From: Conidiobolus incongruus B7586
Lineage: Eukaryota > Entomophthoromycota > Entomophthoromycetes > Entomophthorales > Conidiobolaceae
DNA length: 37,948 nucleotides
Assembly: GCA_000697335.1 (NCBI GenBank)
Contig: JNEM01016705.1
Location: forward strand, 1-37,948
Direction: 5' to 3'
A program made the translations under genes and the position numbers. This document shows positions 1 to 14,311 of the stretch, piece after piece (positions within the stretch are counted from its first letter, which is position 1; each line of letters starts with the position of its first letter). Under the pieces are notes generated by a model that saw only the letters and a list, made by a program, of their open reading frames with translations, did no database searches and was not told the origin of the DNA.

Positions 1-45
1 ATATATTTTGAATGATTTTTTATAAATAAGTTATATAGAAAAAAA

Positions 46-541
46 ATATTTTCGAACTTTATATATATATATATTTAATTTTAATTATTTTTTTATTAAA
101 AATATTTTGATTTTATAATCTATAATTAAACTTAATCATGTTTAAATTAGATTATGATTATTAAAAGGCTTTTATTTTTGTATTTTTAAAAATTAATCAT
201 TAATCCTTTAAAATCATCTAAAATTTGCAAATAGCTTATAAAGATGATGTTTTATCTAAAACTACTATATATTGCTAGATTTGTGATTTTAAAGCTAAAT
301 AGGACATTATTTAAAATTTACCAAAATCTAAAAAATTAATTTCTATTGTTATTTTTTTTTAATAAAATAAAAAAATTTATTAAAAAATACCCTTTTATTT
401 TTATTAAAGAAAAATTAAAATAATTGAATATTAATTATTTAAGGATATTATATATACTTAAGTTTAAATTTAAATTAATTAATAAAAATCTAAAATAAAT
501 ACCTTATAATTAAATAAAAGCTTAAAAAAACTAGAGTAGTT
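46..541 (+). mobile_element. Decayed IS630/Tc1/mariner-type transposon relic, N-terminal half (left copy)
   Basis: About 500 bp align in inverted orientation with the right end of the window (37948 down to about 37436). An exact 20-bp match is 163-182 against 37803-37822, and both copies begin next to a (TA)n tract. Read on the plus strand, one frame stays recognisable for over 100 codons, with stops almost only TAA/TAG as expected from decayed CAA, CAG or TGG. Family assignment comes from the right copy, which keeps the catalytic half. This copy is cut at 541 by the nested element at 542-2130; I could not find its continuation beyond 2130. The window starts inside or just outside it, so its true end is not seen. 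Confidence 0.5.
61..74. repeat. (AT)n microsatellite at the edge of the left relic
   Basis: Seven AT units. A matching (TA)n tract lies at the same place in the right-hand copy (37913-37934), so the dinucleotide run is part of, or a preferred neighbour of, the repeat. Confidence 0.8.
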
Positions 542-581
542 ATATACTAACCTATAAAAATAAGTCATAAAATCAAAAACA
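542..581 (+). repeat. Left terminal inverted repeat of the Tc1-like element
   Basis: Pairs with 2091-2130. Where the two copies differ, this one has T or A and the other C or G at all but one position, consistent with cytosine deamination on one strand or the other. Confidence 0.85.
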
Positions 582-773
582 CTTATATTTTTATTAATAA
601 AATAATTAATATTTAATAAAATAAACTTAAATTTAAGAATTTAAAACTATTATATTTATTAATAATATATATCATTAAATGATGATATTTAGTTATTAAT
701 TGGTTAAAATATAAACTCTTAAATTTTACCTAAGATAAGTTATAAATTTGTAGGTTTTTATTGATAAAAAAAA

Positions 774-1900
774 TTAAAACCTAGTATATCTATTTTTAGC
801 TTTTCTAACTTCTTTAAGTTTATATGGTATAGAATAAATTAACTTCTTATATTAAGAAAAATTAATCTTGTTTTATATTTCTTAAATATATTCTTAAAGT
901 TGATTTAAATTTTTAATTAAGGGGAAAACTTTAATAACTTTATTTAATTAATTTTAAAGGTATTTAATTAAGTTAAAGTTAAGAGATTAAAAAAGCCACT
1001 TTATAACTATTATCCTGTTATTTTTAAGCTATTTGATAGTAGAAGTAATAATATAATAAAAGGTATTATCTTATTAGAAAATAATATTAAATTTGTTTAA
1101 CTTATATTATTCAATGGTTTTTTTCAATTTAATATTTAAAATACTTTAGTACATTTTAATATTAATTCCCCTATTAACTTTATAAAGATACTTTATATTT
1201 AAAGATAATATATATCCTTAAATAATAATTAACCCATCATTATATTTTTATGTAAAATTAACATAATGGTTATAAAGTAGTTTTGTATTTTTTCTAAAGC
1301 ATTTAGCTTTTTTATTTAGATTTACTAAGATATATTTTTGTTTCATTAAACTAAATAACCCTATTTTAATTACTTTTGGTTTAATATTAATGATGATATT
1401 TAAACTCCCACTGAACTTTATAATTGGATTTTTTTAGTTGGGGGTACTTTTTCTTAAAATATAAGTGGTATTTATGCTAATATAAAACACATATAATAAT
1501 ATTAATATTAACTAATATTCTTGTATAGTCTTATAGTTCTTATTATATTTCTACAATAATATTATATTTATTTATATTAATTAACTTATAAATATACTTC
1601 TTATTATATTCATTTATAGTTTTAATGTACTTAAGTTTAAGTTTAAATGTATTTTTATTGCTATTCTTAATAACTATAACTATCATAAATTAACTAACAC
1701 TAGTAATTCTAATAATATTATAAGTTAATTTACTTTTTTTATAAAGTTAATTAATATATAAATAGATTTTTTTAGACAAGGATTTAAGTATAATAATATT
1801 AATAAAAAGAATTTAATATATCTATAAAATATTAAATAAATTAATAACAAAGAAAGAAAAAAAATATAGTTGTATATTGTTAAATATATCCCTTTATCTC
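774..1900 (-). pseudogene. Tc1-like transposase relic (DDE type)
   Basis: Minus-strand translation keeps recognisable Tc1 landmarks in order. An ETKI segment near 1335-1345 corresponds to the first catalytic region (SDETKI); its Asp codon reads AAT, one transition from GAT. Then comes G-YLYKVN-G-N-MY-SIL near 1130-1200, and IIF--DN at 1065-1082, where the second catalytic Asp is intact at 1068-1070. KWL near 1000 stands where the family has WPaqSPDLNPIE. The C-terminal block LIYSIPYKLKEVRKAKNRYT reaches a TAA at 774-776 and matches the family's LI-SMP-R--AV--AKG ending. The N-terminal DNA-binding part (above about 1500) is too decayed to read. Many in-frame stops make it non-functional. Confidence 0.8.
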
Positions 1901-2090
1901 AAAAACCAGTAAATTTATAACTTACCTTGGTTAAATATTAAAGGTTAATATTTTTGCTAATAATTTACTAAATATATCTAAATATATCTAAATATATTTA
2001 TTTATTATTAAATAATATATTTTAATTATATATTATAGTTTTAAATAATCTAATATATATAATTATTTTAGTTATTAATTAAAATATATA

Positions 2091-2130
2091 TATTTTTGAT
2101 TTTATGACTCACTTTTGTAGGTTAGTATAT
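2091..2130 (+). repeat. Right terminal inverted repeat of the Tc1-like element
   Basis: Inverted copy of 542-581 (36 of 40). It is followed directly by a (TA)n run to about 2150, which obscures the exact target-site duplication. Confidence 0.85.
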
Positions 2131-4054
2131 ATATATATATATATATTATAAACTATAAATAAAAAATATTTTTTTAATAATATAATCTAATTTAAAATAA
2201 TATAATTAAAAATAAAATTTATATTAATTATATATATTTTAATATATATCTTTATTAAATAAATGATTTAAATATTATTAATATTTTATTAAAATAGATT
2301 AATATATCAATATCTCTAGAAAAATACTGATTTACTATATTATAATCAATTAAGTTAATCTTCCAGGATTGATATTGTGGTTTACTTCCCAGAGGCTTTT
2401 ATACTCTATACAAGGCTTAGATGATAATAATCAAATTTAATCAACTTTTAATAAGCTTTATTATAGGAAATAAAAAACAAAATCCTAATTTTAATGTTAT
2501 AATTATTAATAAATTTAGGTATTATTCAATTATATTATTTCAACAAATATATTAAAATAACTGTAAATTTCAGTTACCAAAATTATAAGGTTAAAGTTTT
2601 ATGAGCTCATAAATGCATATTAAATACTTAACAGATTACTTAATTCTATAAAAAAGATAAAGTGAATCATTAAGCTTATTCTTAAAATGATGTAATATTT
2701 ATTGCATAAAATAGAATATAATATAATTAAAAGTTTTAATTACAAAATAAATTTAATTTTCTATATAAGAATAGAAAAATTTGATAATTAGGTATACTTT
2801 TGTAACAAAAATAAATATAATAGTGTAATATTTTTGAAGTTTTTAATATATATTTTTCGGCCAATATCTAATTGGTGAGGTAATGTTATATAAAAATTCA
2901 AATAAACGTCATTATTTGTTTTTAATTTGTTCCAAATTTTTATTTAATTGTAGAACCAAAAAATTCTGATTGAATTATCTATTTAATTAAAAGTCTAAAG
3001 AAAAAATACAAAAATAATTGTATGATATATTCAATATAATTATTGAATTCAATTACAATTTTACTATTCTACTTTTTTAAATTATTTTAAAAAACATATT
3101 AGACAGTTAATAGGGATAAATGATAAAAATACTGGTTTTATGTTCAATAACTTATAGTACCTTAAATACAATAAATTAGGAACGGCGATATTTTAAATGG
3201 GTGAATAAGGTTTAATTTTATGTAAATTTGATTAAGAACCAAAAATTTCAACATTCAATTGTACTTATGTTATAATATAACTAATTGCTAAATTGACCAA
3301 ATGTAAAATGTAACTGAAATTTTCTATATATATATATATTCATACGTATATATTAATTTAAACCGATCTTTAAATCTCATTCAATTTGAATAAAAAAAAT
3401 GCCATTAATAATCATAAAAGTTGTATATTCACTTATAATTATATCATAAAATTAATTATTTTAAAGACCAAATATTCGACATCTAGGATATATAATTCTT
3501 GTTTTTATCAAGTTCTATTTTATTAACAATACAGTTAATCAGATAAAGGAAATTTAATCATTTTGACTCACATAAAGCCATAAATATAATTAAATTATTA
3601 TCCCAGTAAAATATTAAAGGATAAATTGTGTTGAAAAAATGTTGAAAAAGTATATAATTCATCCGTGTTTCATGAATTTAAGAGTTTAATAATACCTATA
3701 GTGTATTATGACTTATATTTATTTTAGATCAGTTTAATATTGATACAATATATCACATTAATAAAATATTAAAACATGTAAAATCCACCATTTGATTTAG
3801 AAATAAAATATTAATATTTTATCCAATTAAAAAATCCAAATTCACAACTCAAATTGGGCTTAATTGTGAATTTAGGTTAGGTATAAATAAGAATAAAATT
3901 TCTCTTGATCAACGATTACTAACTTTGACCATAGAATTAAGAGTATATCATAATTTATTTAATATACTTCAAAAAGTTCCAATAATACCAAATATTATTT
4001 AAATATATATACATATATATTATATACATACTTGAATATTGAATAAACTGTACA
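2131..4054. other. Intergenic, AT-rich, no gene seen
   Basis: Begins with a (TA)n tract and about 170 bp of nearly pure A/T that may still belong to the left transposon cluster, then ordinary intergenic sequence. No open frame with coding character. The last 100 bp before GGC1 hold short TATA-like runs but no motif I can assign. Confidence 0.5.
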
Positions 4055-5247
4055 ATGGGTGGTATTGAAGGTAAAAAAGGTAAAGAATCTCACTTAGCTC
4101 GTTTCTTTGGCTCTGCTACTTCTGGTGTTTTGGAACTCTTGGGTTTCCACCCCGTTGATACCGTTGCCAAAAGACTTATGAGTAACACTCAACCTGTAAG
4201 TTAATTTATATTATTTTAGATTCAAAACCATTGATCATTTCCTTCCCCACTTTAGATTTTCGCTCCTGGAGCTCCTACTTCTGCTGGTTTGGCCAACTTG
4301 AACAAAGTTATTTTCAAGGTATTTTAAAAGATCTCAAAATTTGTTTTTAATATATTAAATTATTGTATTTTAGGATGCTGCTGATAAGGGTTTCGTCAGA
4401 AAGTACGCTTCTTTATTCCCTGGTTTGGGCTATGCCGCTGGTTACAAAGTTCTTCAACGTGTCTACAAGTTTGGCGGTCAACCCTACGTCAAGGATTATT
4501 TAGAAACCAACCATCGTAGCTTCTTCACCACCACTTTTGGTGATAAGACTGGTAAAACCGTTATGCATGCTACTGCTGGAAGGTAAAAATTGACATAATA
4601 TCTCGCATTTAACGAAATTTCTAATATATTATTTGAAATTTTAGTTTGGTTGGTATTGGTGAAGTTGCTTTATTGCCCTTGGATGTTTTAAAGATTAAGC
4701 GTCAAACTAACCCTGAAGCTTTCCGCAACCGTGGTTTCTTGGCCATTGTTAAGGATGAAGGTTTAGGTCTTTATCGGTAAGAATCTATTGAAATCGAATT
4801 AATTTTAATATGGCTAACAATGAAATGAATAGTGGTGGTGTCTGGACCGCTGCCCGTAACGCTCCTGGTTCCTTCGCCTTATTCGGTGGTGCTGCCTTCG
4901 TCAAGGAATACATCTTTGATCTCAAGGACTACTCCAAGGCCACTTTCTTCCAAAACTTCTGCTCTTCCATCGGTGGTGCTGTCGCCTCCATTACTGTTGC
5001 CGCTCCCTTAGATGTCGTCAAGACCAGAATCCAAAACCGTAACTTTGACAACCCTGAATCTGGTGTCAGCATCGTCAGAAACATGATCCGTCAAGAAGGT
5101 TTCAGAGCTTTCTTTAAGGGATTGACTCCCAAGATCTTAGTAGTTGGACCTAAATTGATTTTCTCATTCACAATTGCCCAACAAACCATCCCTCTCTTCC
5201 ACAACTTTTTCGAAAAGAGCGGAATCACACATGCAGGAACTGCTTAA
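4055..5247 (+). CDS. GGC1: Mitochondrial GTP/GDP carrier (Ggc1 type), 5 exons
   Basis: Exons 4055-4195, 4256-4318, 4374-4582, 4645-4776 and 4833-5247 join to 960 nt, a 319-residue protein; all introns (55-62 bp) are GT...AG. It is a mitochondrial carrier (SLC25) of the inner membrane. The three Px[DE]xx[KR] signatures are visible as HPVDTVAKR, LPLDVLKIKR and APLDVVKTR, one per repeat. Stretches such as FPGLGYA-YKVLQRVYK-GGQP, TAARNAPGSFALFGG and IQNRNFDNPESG are what is known from yeast Ggc1, which exchanges mitochondrial GDP for cytosolic GTP and affects mitochondrial iron homeostasis. Start: first ATG, with MGG...LARFFGSA matching the family N-terminus. C-ending codons suggest high expression. 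An in-frame ATG at 4810 lies inside intron 4 and is not the start. Confidence 0.95.
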
Positions 5248-8198
5248 TAAGTTAACATAATTTATGTTTTAAATAAGATTATCATTTTAATATTTAATAA
5301 TAATATTTACCAATTTTTAGATATTTTATTTACTAATCTTATAACTATTTTATTATTTTAATTTGAAATTTACTTAGTTTTTAGCTTTTAAATTTGAAAT
5401 ATTATTCATTTCCATATTTGAATGCTTTATTTTTTTTATATCTCAGCCATATTAATCAGGTCAATTTCTACTAAGTTCATTTATTTTAATTTTAATATTA
5501 TATCTTGATCATCTAATCATTATCTCTAATAAATCCTTGATAATTAATCAATCCGATAAATTCCGACCATCATTTTATATCCATGAGAAAAAAATAAATT
5601 TAAATTTATCCATTCAGAAAATTTTTCAGCTAAATTTTCTCAAAATTTAAAATATTATAAAATAATTCTATTTATGAATATTTATATGAATTATTTAGAA
5701 AAAAAAATAAAACAATAGAAATTGTATTATAATTTAAAAATTTTAAAATATATTTATTATGAAAACATATTAGATTTTAACATATAAATTAATGAATTCA
5801 ATTTAATTATATAATTTGTATCATATTGTCTCTTTAATCTATTAAAATCTTTGATCATTTAAAGAGTTTGAATAATTACTTAATTAGGGAAATAAATATT
5901 TTAATAATGATTGATTGTTATAATACTATTAACACATGTTAATAATACAAAATTTAGTCTTGTTAGCCAAGATAATTATATATGTTATATTATATATTGT
6001 TAAAACATACATTGATAATATATAAATCAAAATTTTAATTAGCTATTGGTTTTATTTTTCAAGTTTCTATTAAATTTAAAAATAGTAATTAATGTTAGTA
6101 TATTTGCACTTGTTAAATAGTATAATATTTTATGATTATATTTCTCACAAATTTATCTATCAAAGTATATTGACTTGATACTTTGGTAATTTTAATTGCG
6201 CTATATTTGAAAATTATTGATGATTTGAAATCGTTAATATAGCAAATTGATATAAACTTATTATCATTTTAAAAGTACACTTATTATTTTTATTGTATAT
6301 ATATATATAACAGTATTATGACTCTATTTAAAATTATTCTTACGAATTAATTGATTACATCAATTCTTTCGCATTGAGCAGAACAAATAGTTATGTATAA
6401 CAAAATTTGAATGTTTTGGATATATTTTTTTATTACAATTAATCATTATAAATATTCGTTTCAGTTAACTATGAACAATATATTTGTTCAATATAAATAT
6501 GATTCATATTCAATTAAGCTATCTCATGAACAATTATATTTTTCATTGATAGATATATGTTATATAGGTAATTCAAATCAATATATAAACAAATGATTAA
6601 AAAAATTAATATTAAAAATTAAGTGTTAAAATTTAGTGAATTTATTCTAAATTTAGTCATAATTTCAAAATTTTTAGTCAAAATTATGTAAATAAAATGA
6701 ATTATGAATAGATAATAAATCATAAGCATAATAACTCAATCTTATTATTATAATATATATTGAAGAAGAAATAATATGAAATATTTCAATAAATTTAAGA
6801 AATCAGCTGTCAGGAACCAACCTTAATACAAAACTATAAAATACTAAATTGAGGTAAAATAATTGATAATTCTTATTTAATAAATATATGTATATAATAT
6901 AATCTTTTTTGCAAAATATTTTAAACATCAAATATAACATTAAATCTTAATATGATTTAATTATTTTAAATTGATATCTCACAAAATAATTTCTACCAAA
7001 TCCCAAAAGTGATGTGACACTCACACCTTAAATTGAATGATATATATTATGTTAAAATTTATAAAAATTGATTAATACTAATATTTAAAAATATTTAATT
7101 AATCCCAATTTTAATAATCTATATTTTATTTAACAAATTTCGATTGTAATACATCAATATTCAATTTTTATATTCAAAATTTAATTCTTCAAATTCAAGG
7201 TTCATAATCTACTGATATAAATTTTAATTATCTATAAATATATTTAACATATCTAATATTTGATCTTAATCAGGTAATGTATATAAATTTAAACTGTTAT
7301 GTTTAATTCAGTTCAGAGTGTTAATAATGTATTTCATGTATATTTGATATGAGATATAAAGACACAACTTATATTATTAATAAAAATAAATAAATAATTT
7401 CTGATTTATTATAATATAAGACAAAATTATAAAATAAGAGATTATAAAGCAATTAAAATTAGTATTAAGTAGTGGTTATCTAGCCACAAATAAGTAATTA
7501 AAGGTTGAGCTTATAATGAGTTAGTAACTGTAGATGATTTTTTCATATATTTGTTGGTTACAAATTAGATAGCTTGATGACAATACCTTTTACTATTGGG
7601 CTGATAATATAATCATGTAATGAAATAGATAAAGCTATTTGATAGTTCTGGCCAAATGCGATACCTTGTAATTAAATAAGGATATCATATTATACGACCA
7701 ATTATCATGGAATATGGTTGTTTGGATGCCTTATTTGATATCAACACACTTAAGAAGTTATTAACAATTATTTCGTGAACATATATCCATATGTTCATGG
7801 ATAAATCATTTTTATTAATTCTGTCAAAAATTATACTCTCTTTTGTATATATAATTAAATATACTCTTGGCTAATGCATCTCTAGTATATAATATAACAT
7901 TACGCGATTATACACCTAAATCGTCATAAAACAGTTTAAATATTTATATATCAATTTTAAAAATTATCAAACTTTAAATATTATCAAAATCCAAAATGTT
8001 TATTTGAAATAAGAATGTTCAAATTTGATTATAGTAAAATATACTAACCAATATATTGTTGAATCTTATCTATCAGTCTTTCATTTTTATATGAATTGAA
8101 TAACAAAAATTTATATTAAATTTGCAATTTTATTTTATTTAGATATACAAAAATGAAGATGATTATAGTAAACGTGCAAATTGTAAATATAAGGAAAA
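5248..8198. other. Intergenic, 2.95 kb, no gene seen
   Basis: 3' flanks of two convergent genes (GGC1 and the DOMON/b561 gene). An open frame at 6411-6596 is of biased AT composition with no family resemblance and is taken as chance. No RNA gene or mobile element recognised. Confidence 0.5.
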
Positions 8199-9368
8199 TT
8201 AATATTTAGCAGGCTGAACGTCTGCTAAATCTTGAAATCCGTAAGAAGCTTTGGAGTGTCTCATTACATAGAAGTAATTACGATATCTCATATAGCAGAA
8301 AGCGCCAAATGTGATAGATATGATGATGAAAAATGGAACCCACCAAGCTAAGGTGCTTCCAATGAGCCGAATACCTATGATTACATTTAAAATCCCCAAT
8401 ATATATAGGAATCGACCGAAATAATGGTGGAGTTTATCATACCAAGGAGTTTTAATGCGTTTGGGGTCCCATAGACGATCAATCACAATGCCCAGCACCA
8501 TTTGAAGACTCATTCCAACTATCACTGCAAAACCAATCCAACCATGCAATCCAAAATCAATTAGGAAACGTTTAGGGCGTCCTAACAAAATTAAGCAAAA
8601 ACCAGTAATCATTAGTGCTAAAACAAGTACAAAGACTGCAATATGGATTCTGAACCACCAAACTCCCAGAGTCTTTTTACAGTACTTGGCTATAAATATG
8701 CCTATTGGAGGAAGTACAATCCATGCAAGGAACATGCAGATTCCGTGATATATAGCAATAGAAATACCTCGACTGATATTAGGTGATTCCATTACTTGAC
8801 CAGTCACAGCCAAATTGTCTGATGGCTGGAAATTCACTTCGAATTTTCCATAATTAGAATGTTTTCGAATCATTATTTGACTTGGATCATTAGGATTCAC
8901 TTCTGGCACTTTGTCAGAGTAGGCCCAAATGAATGCATTATTCTCCTTTACTTCCACCTTCTTTGCTGTGGAATTCGTACCTTCTAGTGATAATGGACGA
9001 GTAAATGTAATACTTCTCAGATTCTCATTGGATTGGATAGTGGATATAAAACCAGATAGTTTGAGTATTGAGTCTGTTACCAATTGAGGTCGTGTATATC
9101 CTACTCCACGATGTTCACTGACTCTGCCAGTATTATTTGCATCAAACCATGTGACGTAAATGTCAGCATCTGCCATACCCGTACCAATACCAATGGCAAT
9201 ATATCCACTTGTCTCAGGAGCCTCGACAACAAACTGAATCTCCGACTGTTGAATCTCCAAATTAAAGCAGACATCAGTTTGAGACACACAATGACGGACA
9301 CTTTGGAAATTTTGCTGACAGAGGATAATGCAGAGATAAAGTACCCAATAAACCAATAAATACCACAT
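8199..9368 (-). CDS. DOMON domain - cytochrome b561 membrane protein
   Basis: Single exon, 389 residues. Order: hydrophobic N-terminus/signal peptide (about 1-18), lumenal or extracellular DOMON domain (about 30-185), then a b561-type membrane bundle (about 205-360) and a short cytosolic tail. In DOMON, Met65 in the GMADADI motif and His170 in IRKHSNYG sit where the heme ligands Met and His lie in cellobiose-dehydrogenase-type cytochrome domains. The bundle has regularly spaced His208, His242, His275 and His314 (or 315), the expected two-heme ligand set. Such fusions are known as transmembrane electron carriers, often proposed as ferric reductase-like or ascorbate-linked; the substrate here cannot be told. 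No dehydrogenase domain is attached. Start: the ATG directly before the signal peptide. Confidence 0.88.
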   Translation of the reverse strand: MWYLLVYWVLYLCIILCQQNFQSVRHCVSQTDVCFNLEIQQSEIQFVVEAPETSGYIAIGIGTGMADADIYVTWFDANNTGRVSEHRGVGYTRPQLVTDSILKLSGFISTIQSNENLRSITFTRPLSLEGTNSTAKKVEVKENNAFIWAYSDKVPEVNPNDPSQIMIRKHSNYGKFEVNFQPSDNLAVTGQVMESPNISRGISIAIYHGICMFLAWIVLPPIGIFIAKYCKKTLGVWWFRIHIAVFVLVLALMITGFCLILLGRPKRFLIDFGLHGWIGFAVIVGMSLQMVLGIVIDRLWDPKRIKTPWYDKLHHYFGRFLYILGILNVIIGIRLIGSTLAWWVPFFIIISITFGAFCYMRYRNYFYVMRHSKASYGFQDLADVQPAKY

Positions 9369-12746
<3,378 letters not shown>

Positions 12747-14311
12747 ATATCTTATCAAAAATTGTTATTACTATATTAGCATTAAAATAAATATATAAAA
12801 ATTTAGTTATTCGTTTAAATACTTATATTATCAATACTGTTATTATTAATTATTTATATATTGATTTAAATAATATCAACTAACTTCAAAAATGAGAACA
12901 ATATTATTATAATACTAAAAAAATTAACAAATATCAAAACTATTATATTGGATAGATTTGATATTAAATTTTAAAACATTTTCAGATTTCAAACTAAATT
13001 TAATTTTAATCAATATTTTTGTTGATTATTTTTATAAAATTTTCTATAAATATGTAGTATCAATTATAATCCGATAAAAAAACTATCAATAGCCGAAACA
13101 TTGAATGGACAAATCATGTATGATTTCACCATTACATAATTTCAAGTCATATAAAGATATACCATATTGCGAAGCTTTATATTTGAGTTTTGATTTTAGA
13201 TCAAATAATTTATCATATTTAGAATAAAATATTACAATTTAATATGATATAAAGTTCTATTTCAATTAATTATATTGGAACAGCTGTACTCTATTTTTTA
13301 TGTTTCATATAGTTAAAAAAATCAGTTTTTTGTTTAACTTTTAATTTGCAATAAAAGTCTATTAATTGTCATCAATCACAAAACTAATATATGATAATAT
13401 ATTCCATTATATTATTATATTAATCAAATCAAATAATTATGATATAATCATGATATAATTATTTAATAAATGAAAATCTAGCACTATTGAAATTTTATTA
13501 TATATGAAATAAAAACATATATTACAAGGAAATATATTTAGAATCAACTTGATTAAAATGTGGCTGAGTAGGAATATTATATTTTATATATCAATAGAAA
13601 TTGGTTTTAAATTATATTTGGATAATAAACGATGTTAGATAAGCATTTAAAAATATAGTTGATAAAATATTTCAAAAAATTAAACTAGATTTGCGGTTCA
13701 AAAAATTTCCTAATTTGGTTTTATTAATCAAATTTCTCAATTGTAGTGGTATTTGAATATTTAAAATCTCAAAAATATTATCAATCTTAAAAAGCATTTG
13801 AAACTTATAAATAATTATAATAATTTATTATAATACAGTCAACCATACCCCAATAATTAATAATTAATATCAACTATTACAAAATCAGGTATTTGAAATT
13901 TATCCAACAGATACCAAATTTTGTTAAGTCCCATCAGGCTATTTAAAACAATCTAATTGGTTGTTTCAAAAATTTGAAAAAATACGTTAAACAGAGCCCA
14001 ATAATAATTCATTAATAAAATAAAAAAATAATAAATATAACAAATAAATAAAAAACAAAAATAAAAAATATATAAATTATTTTGAAAATCTTATTAACAA
14101 AGAGTCATGATAATTATTATGAATAATAAAAGATTAATAAATATAGGGATAAAATAATTATTTTGATTATCAATTTGGTAATGAGCAAATTGATTATATG
14201 AAGTTATTCGTATGTATATTTTGGAGTCGTCGATTAGTAACAAAATTTTGTCGTGAGAATGATTTTTGGTGTAAGATTCAGAATTTCTTTTGTGTGGATT
14301 GATATGGTTGG
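12747..14311. other. Intergenic, no gene seen
   Basis: Common 3' flank of two convergent genes (phosphoglucomutase and the Hos4-like gene). AT-rich, with A-runs around 14020-14070. Nothing recognised. Confidence 0.5.

Larger units (their letters stand above)
542..2130 (-). mobile_element. Degenerate Tc1/mariner-family DNA transposon, nested in an older relic
   Basis: The ends are 40-bp inverted repeats, 542-581 and 2091-2130, matching at 36 of 40 positions; all four differences are transitions. The core is CTAACCTAYAAAARTRAGTC. The element sits in a TA-rich tract, fitting the TA target of the family. Its 1.59-kb length is usual for Tc1/mariner. The minus strand carries a decayed transposase (774 to about 1900). 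Insertion splits the older relic at about 541, so this element arrived later. It cannot be autonomous: the transposase frame has many stops, mostly TAA/TAG at positions where CAA, CAG or TGG is expected. Confidence 0.85.

Noticed and set aside
1-60. Telomere at the window ends
   Set aside because: No TTAGGG-like or other G-rich tandem repeat at either end; the ends are transposon relics beside TA microsatellites.
2380-2402. ACTTCCCAGAGGCTTT resembles ACTTCCCAGAAGCCTT near the 3' end of the probable LTR (28759-28775)
   Set aside because: Similarity fades on both sides after about 16 bases, so a shared origin is not supported.
6411-6596. Open frame of 61 codons
   Set aside because: Amino-acid makeup (I, Y, N, F, K) is that of random AT-rich DNA; no family resemblance and no intron or codon-use signal.
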